This document shows, piece after piece, positions 21,795-21,864 of a stretch of 21,864 nucleotides of DNA. Numbering within the stretch: position 1 is the stretch's first letter; each line of letters begins with the position of its first letter. The notes under the pieces were generated by a model. It saw only the letters and a list, made by a program, of their open reading frames with translations, was not told where the DNA came from and did not search any database. The position numbers were made by a program, and so were the translations under genes. This DNA comes from CAXPZW01 sp049594615 (lineage in GTDB: Bacteria; Bacteroidota; Bacteroidia; Flavobacteriales_D; Sanyastnellaceae): contig JBMYJR010000051.1 in the NCBI GenBank assembly GCA_049594615.1, positions 1-21,864 on the forward strand, read 5' to 3'.

Positions 21795-21864
21795 GCAATT
21801 GACCCTCCTGCAATAAACCCTGGATGTGTATCGGAGTGGTAATGAATTTTGTACTCCACAAAAG
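21779..21864 (-). CDS. possible C-terminal end of a minus-strand gene entering from the right edge
   Basis: A minus-strand frame from the window edge reads VEYKIHYHSDTHPGFIAGGSIAFAIF and stops at 21779-21781, inside the hairpin. The alternating pattern and terminal Phe resemble the last strands of an outer-membrane beta-barrel, but 27 residues are too few to be sure. A second frame is also open, to 21742 (...EDAIPEDFKASL). One of the two is probably real. Confidence 0.3.
   Translation of the reverse strand, partial: FVEYKIHYHSDTHPGFIAGGSIAFAIF

Overview
The window looks like a chromosomal segment of a Bacteroidota bacterium, most likely from Flavobacteriia/Flavobacteriales, with fairly high GC for that group. 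The evidence is a complete run of menaquinone genes, a secreted protease with a C-terminal sorting tail of the type IX secretion kind, repeated TAnnTTTG/TAnnTTCG promoter elements typical of Bacteroidota, near absence of Shine-Dalgarno sequences, and protein sequences of this phylum's style (DnaX, ECF sigma factor, collagen-like surface protein). No rRNA, tRNA, CRISPR array, transposase or prophage gene is visible.

Layout. Positions 1-5630 (minus strand) hold a menaquinone operon, in transcription order menI, menF, menD, menA, a DUF418-like membrane protein and menC (cut by the window edge). It is tightly packed, with overlaps of 4, 8 and 11 nt; menB, menE and menH are not here. Divergent from it is an OmpR-type response regulator (5708-6406), followed by two perfect hairpins and a rho-independent terminator. 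The minus-strand block 6577-10449 starts with a glycosyltransferase, an ECF sigma factor and rsmG. It ends in an accessory module: a 261-codon unknown protein with an antitoxin-like C-terminus, a HigB/RelE-like toxin gene broken by an in-frame amber codon, and a HigA-like antitoxin. Positions 10534-13334 (minus) hold a lipoprotein gene followed by the T9SS-type serine protease. Then come uvrB and a DUF805 membrane protein (both minus), and the ribosomal operon rpsF-rpsR-rplI (minus) with a strong terminator.

From 17716 the plus strand carries dnaX in two overlapping frames. The clamp-loader part runs into a run of ten A containing an in-phase A_AAA_AAG heptamer and stops six codons after it; the tau-like C-terminal part continues in the -1 frame. 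The right end holds a collagen-like secreted protein (minus), a GNAT acetyltransferase (plus), a hairpin cluster and possibly the last codons of a minus-strand gene that enters from the right.

Points most worth checking: the dnaX frameshift signal; the decayed toxin next to two antitoxin-like proteins; a perfect AAGGAGG before rplI in the same operon as bS6 and bS18, two proteins reported to help mask the anti-Shine-Dalgarno in this phylum; and promoter elements only 4-6 nt from start codons, which predict leaderless mRNAs. None of these amounts to a clearly new defence or mobile system. The toxin/antitoxin-like trio with the unknown N-terminal domain is the nearest candidate.
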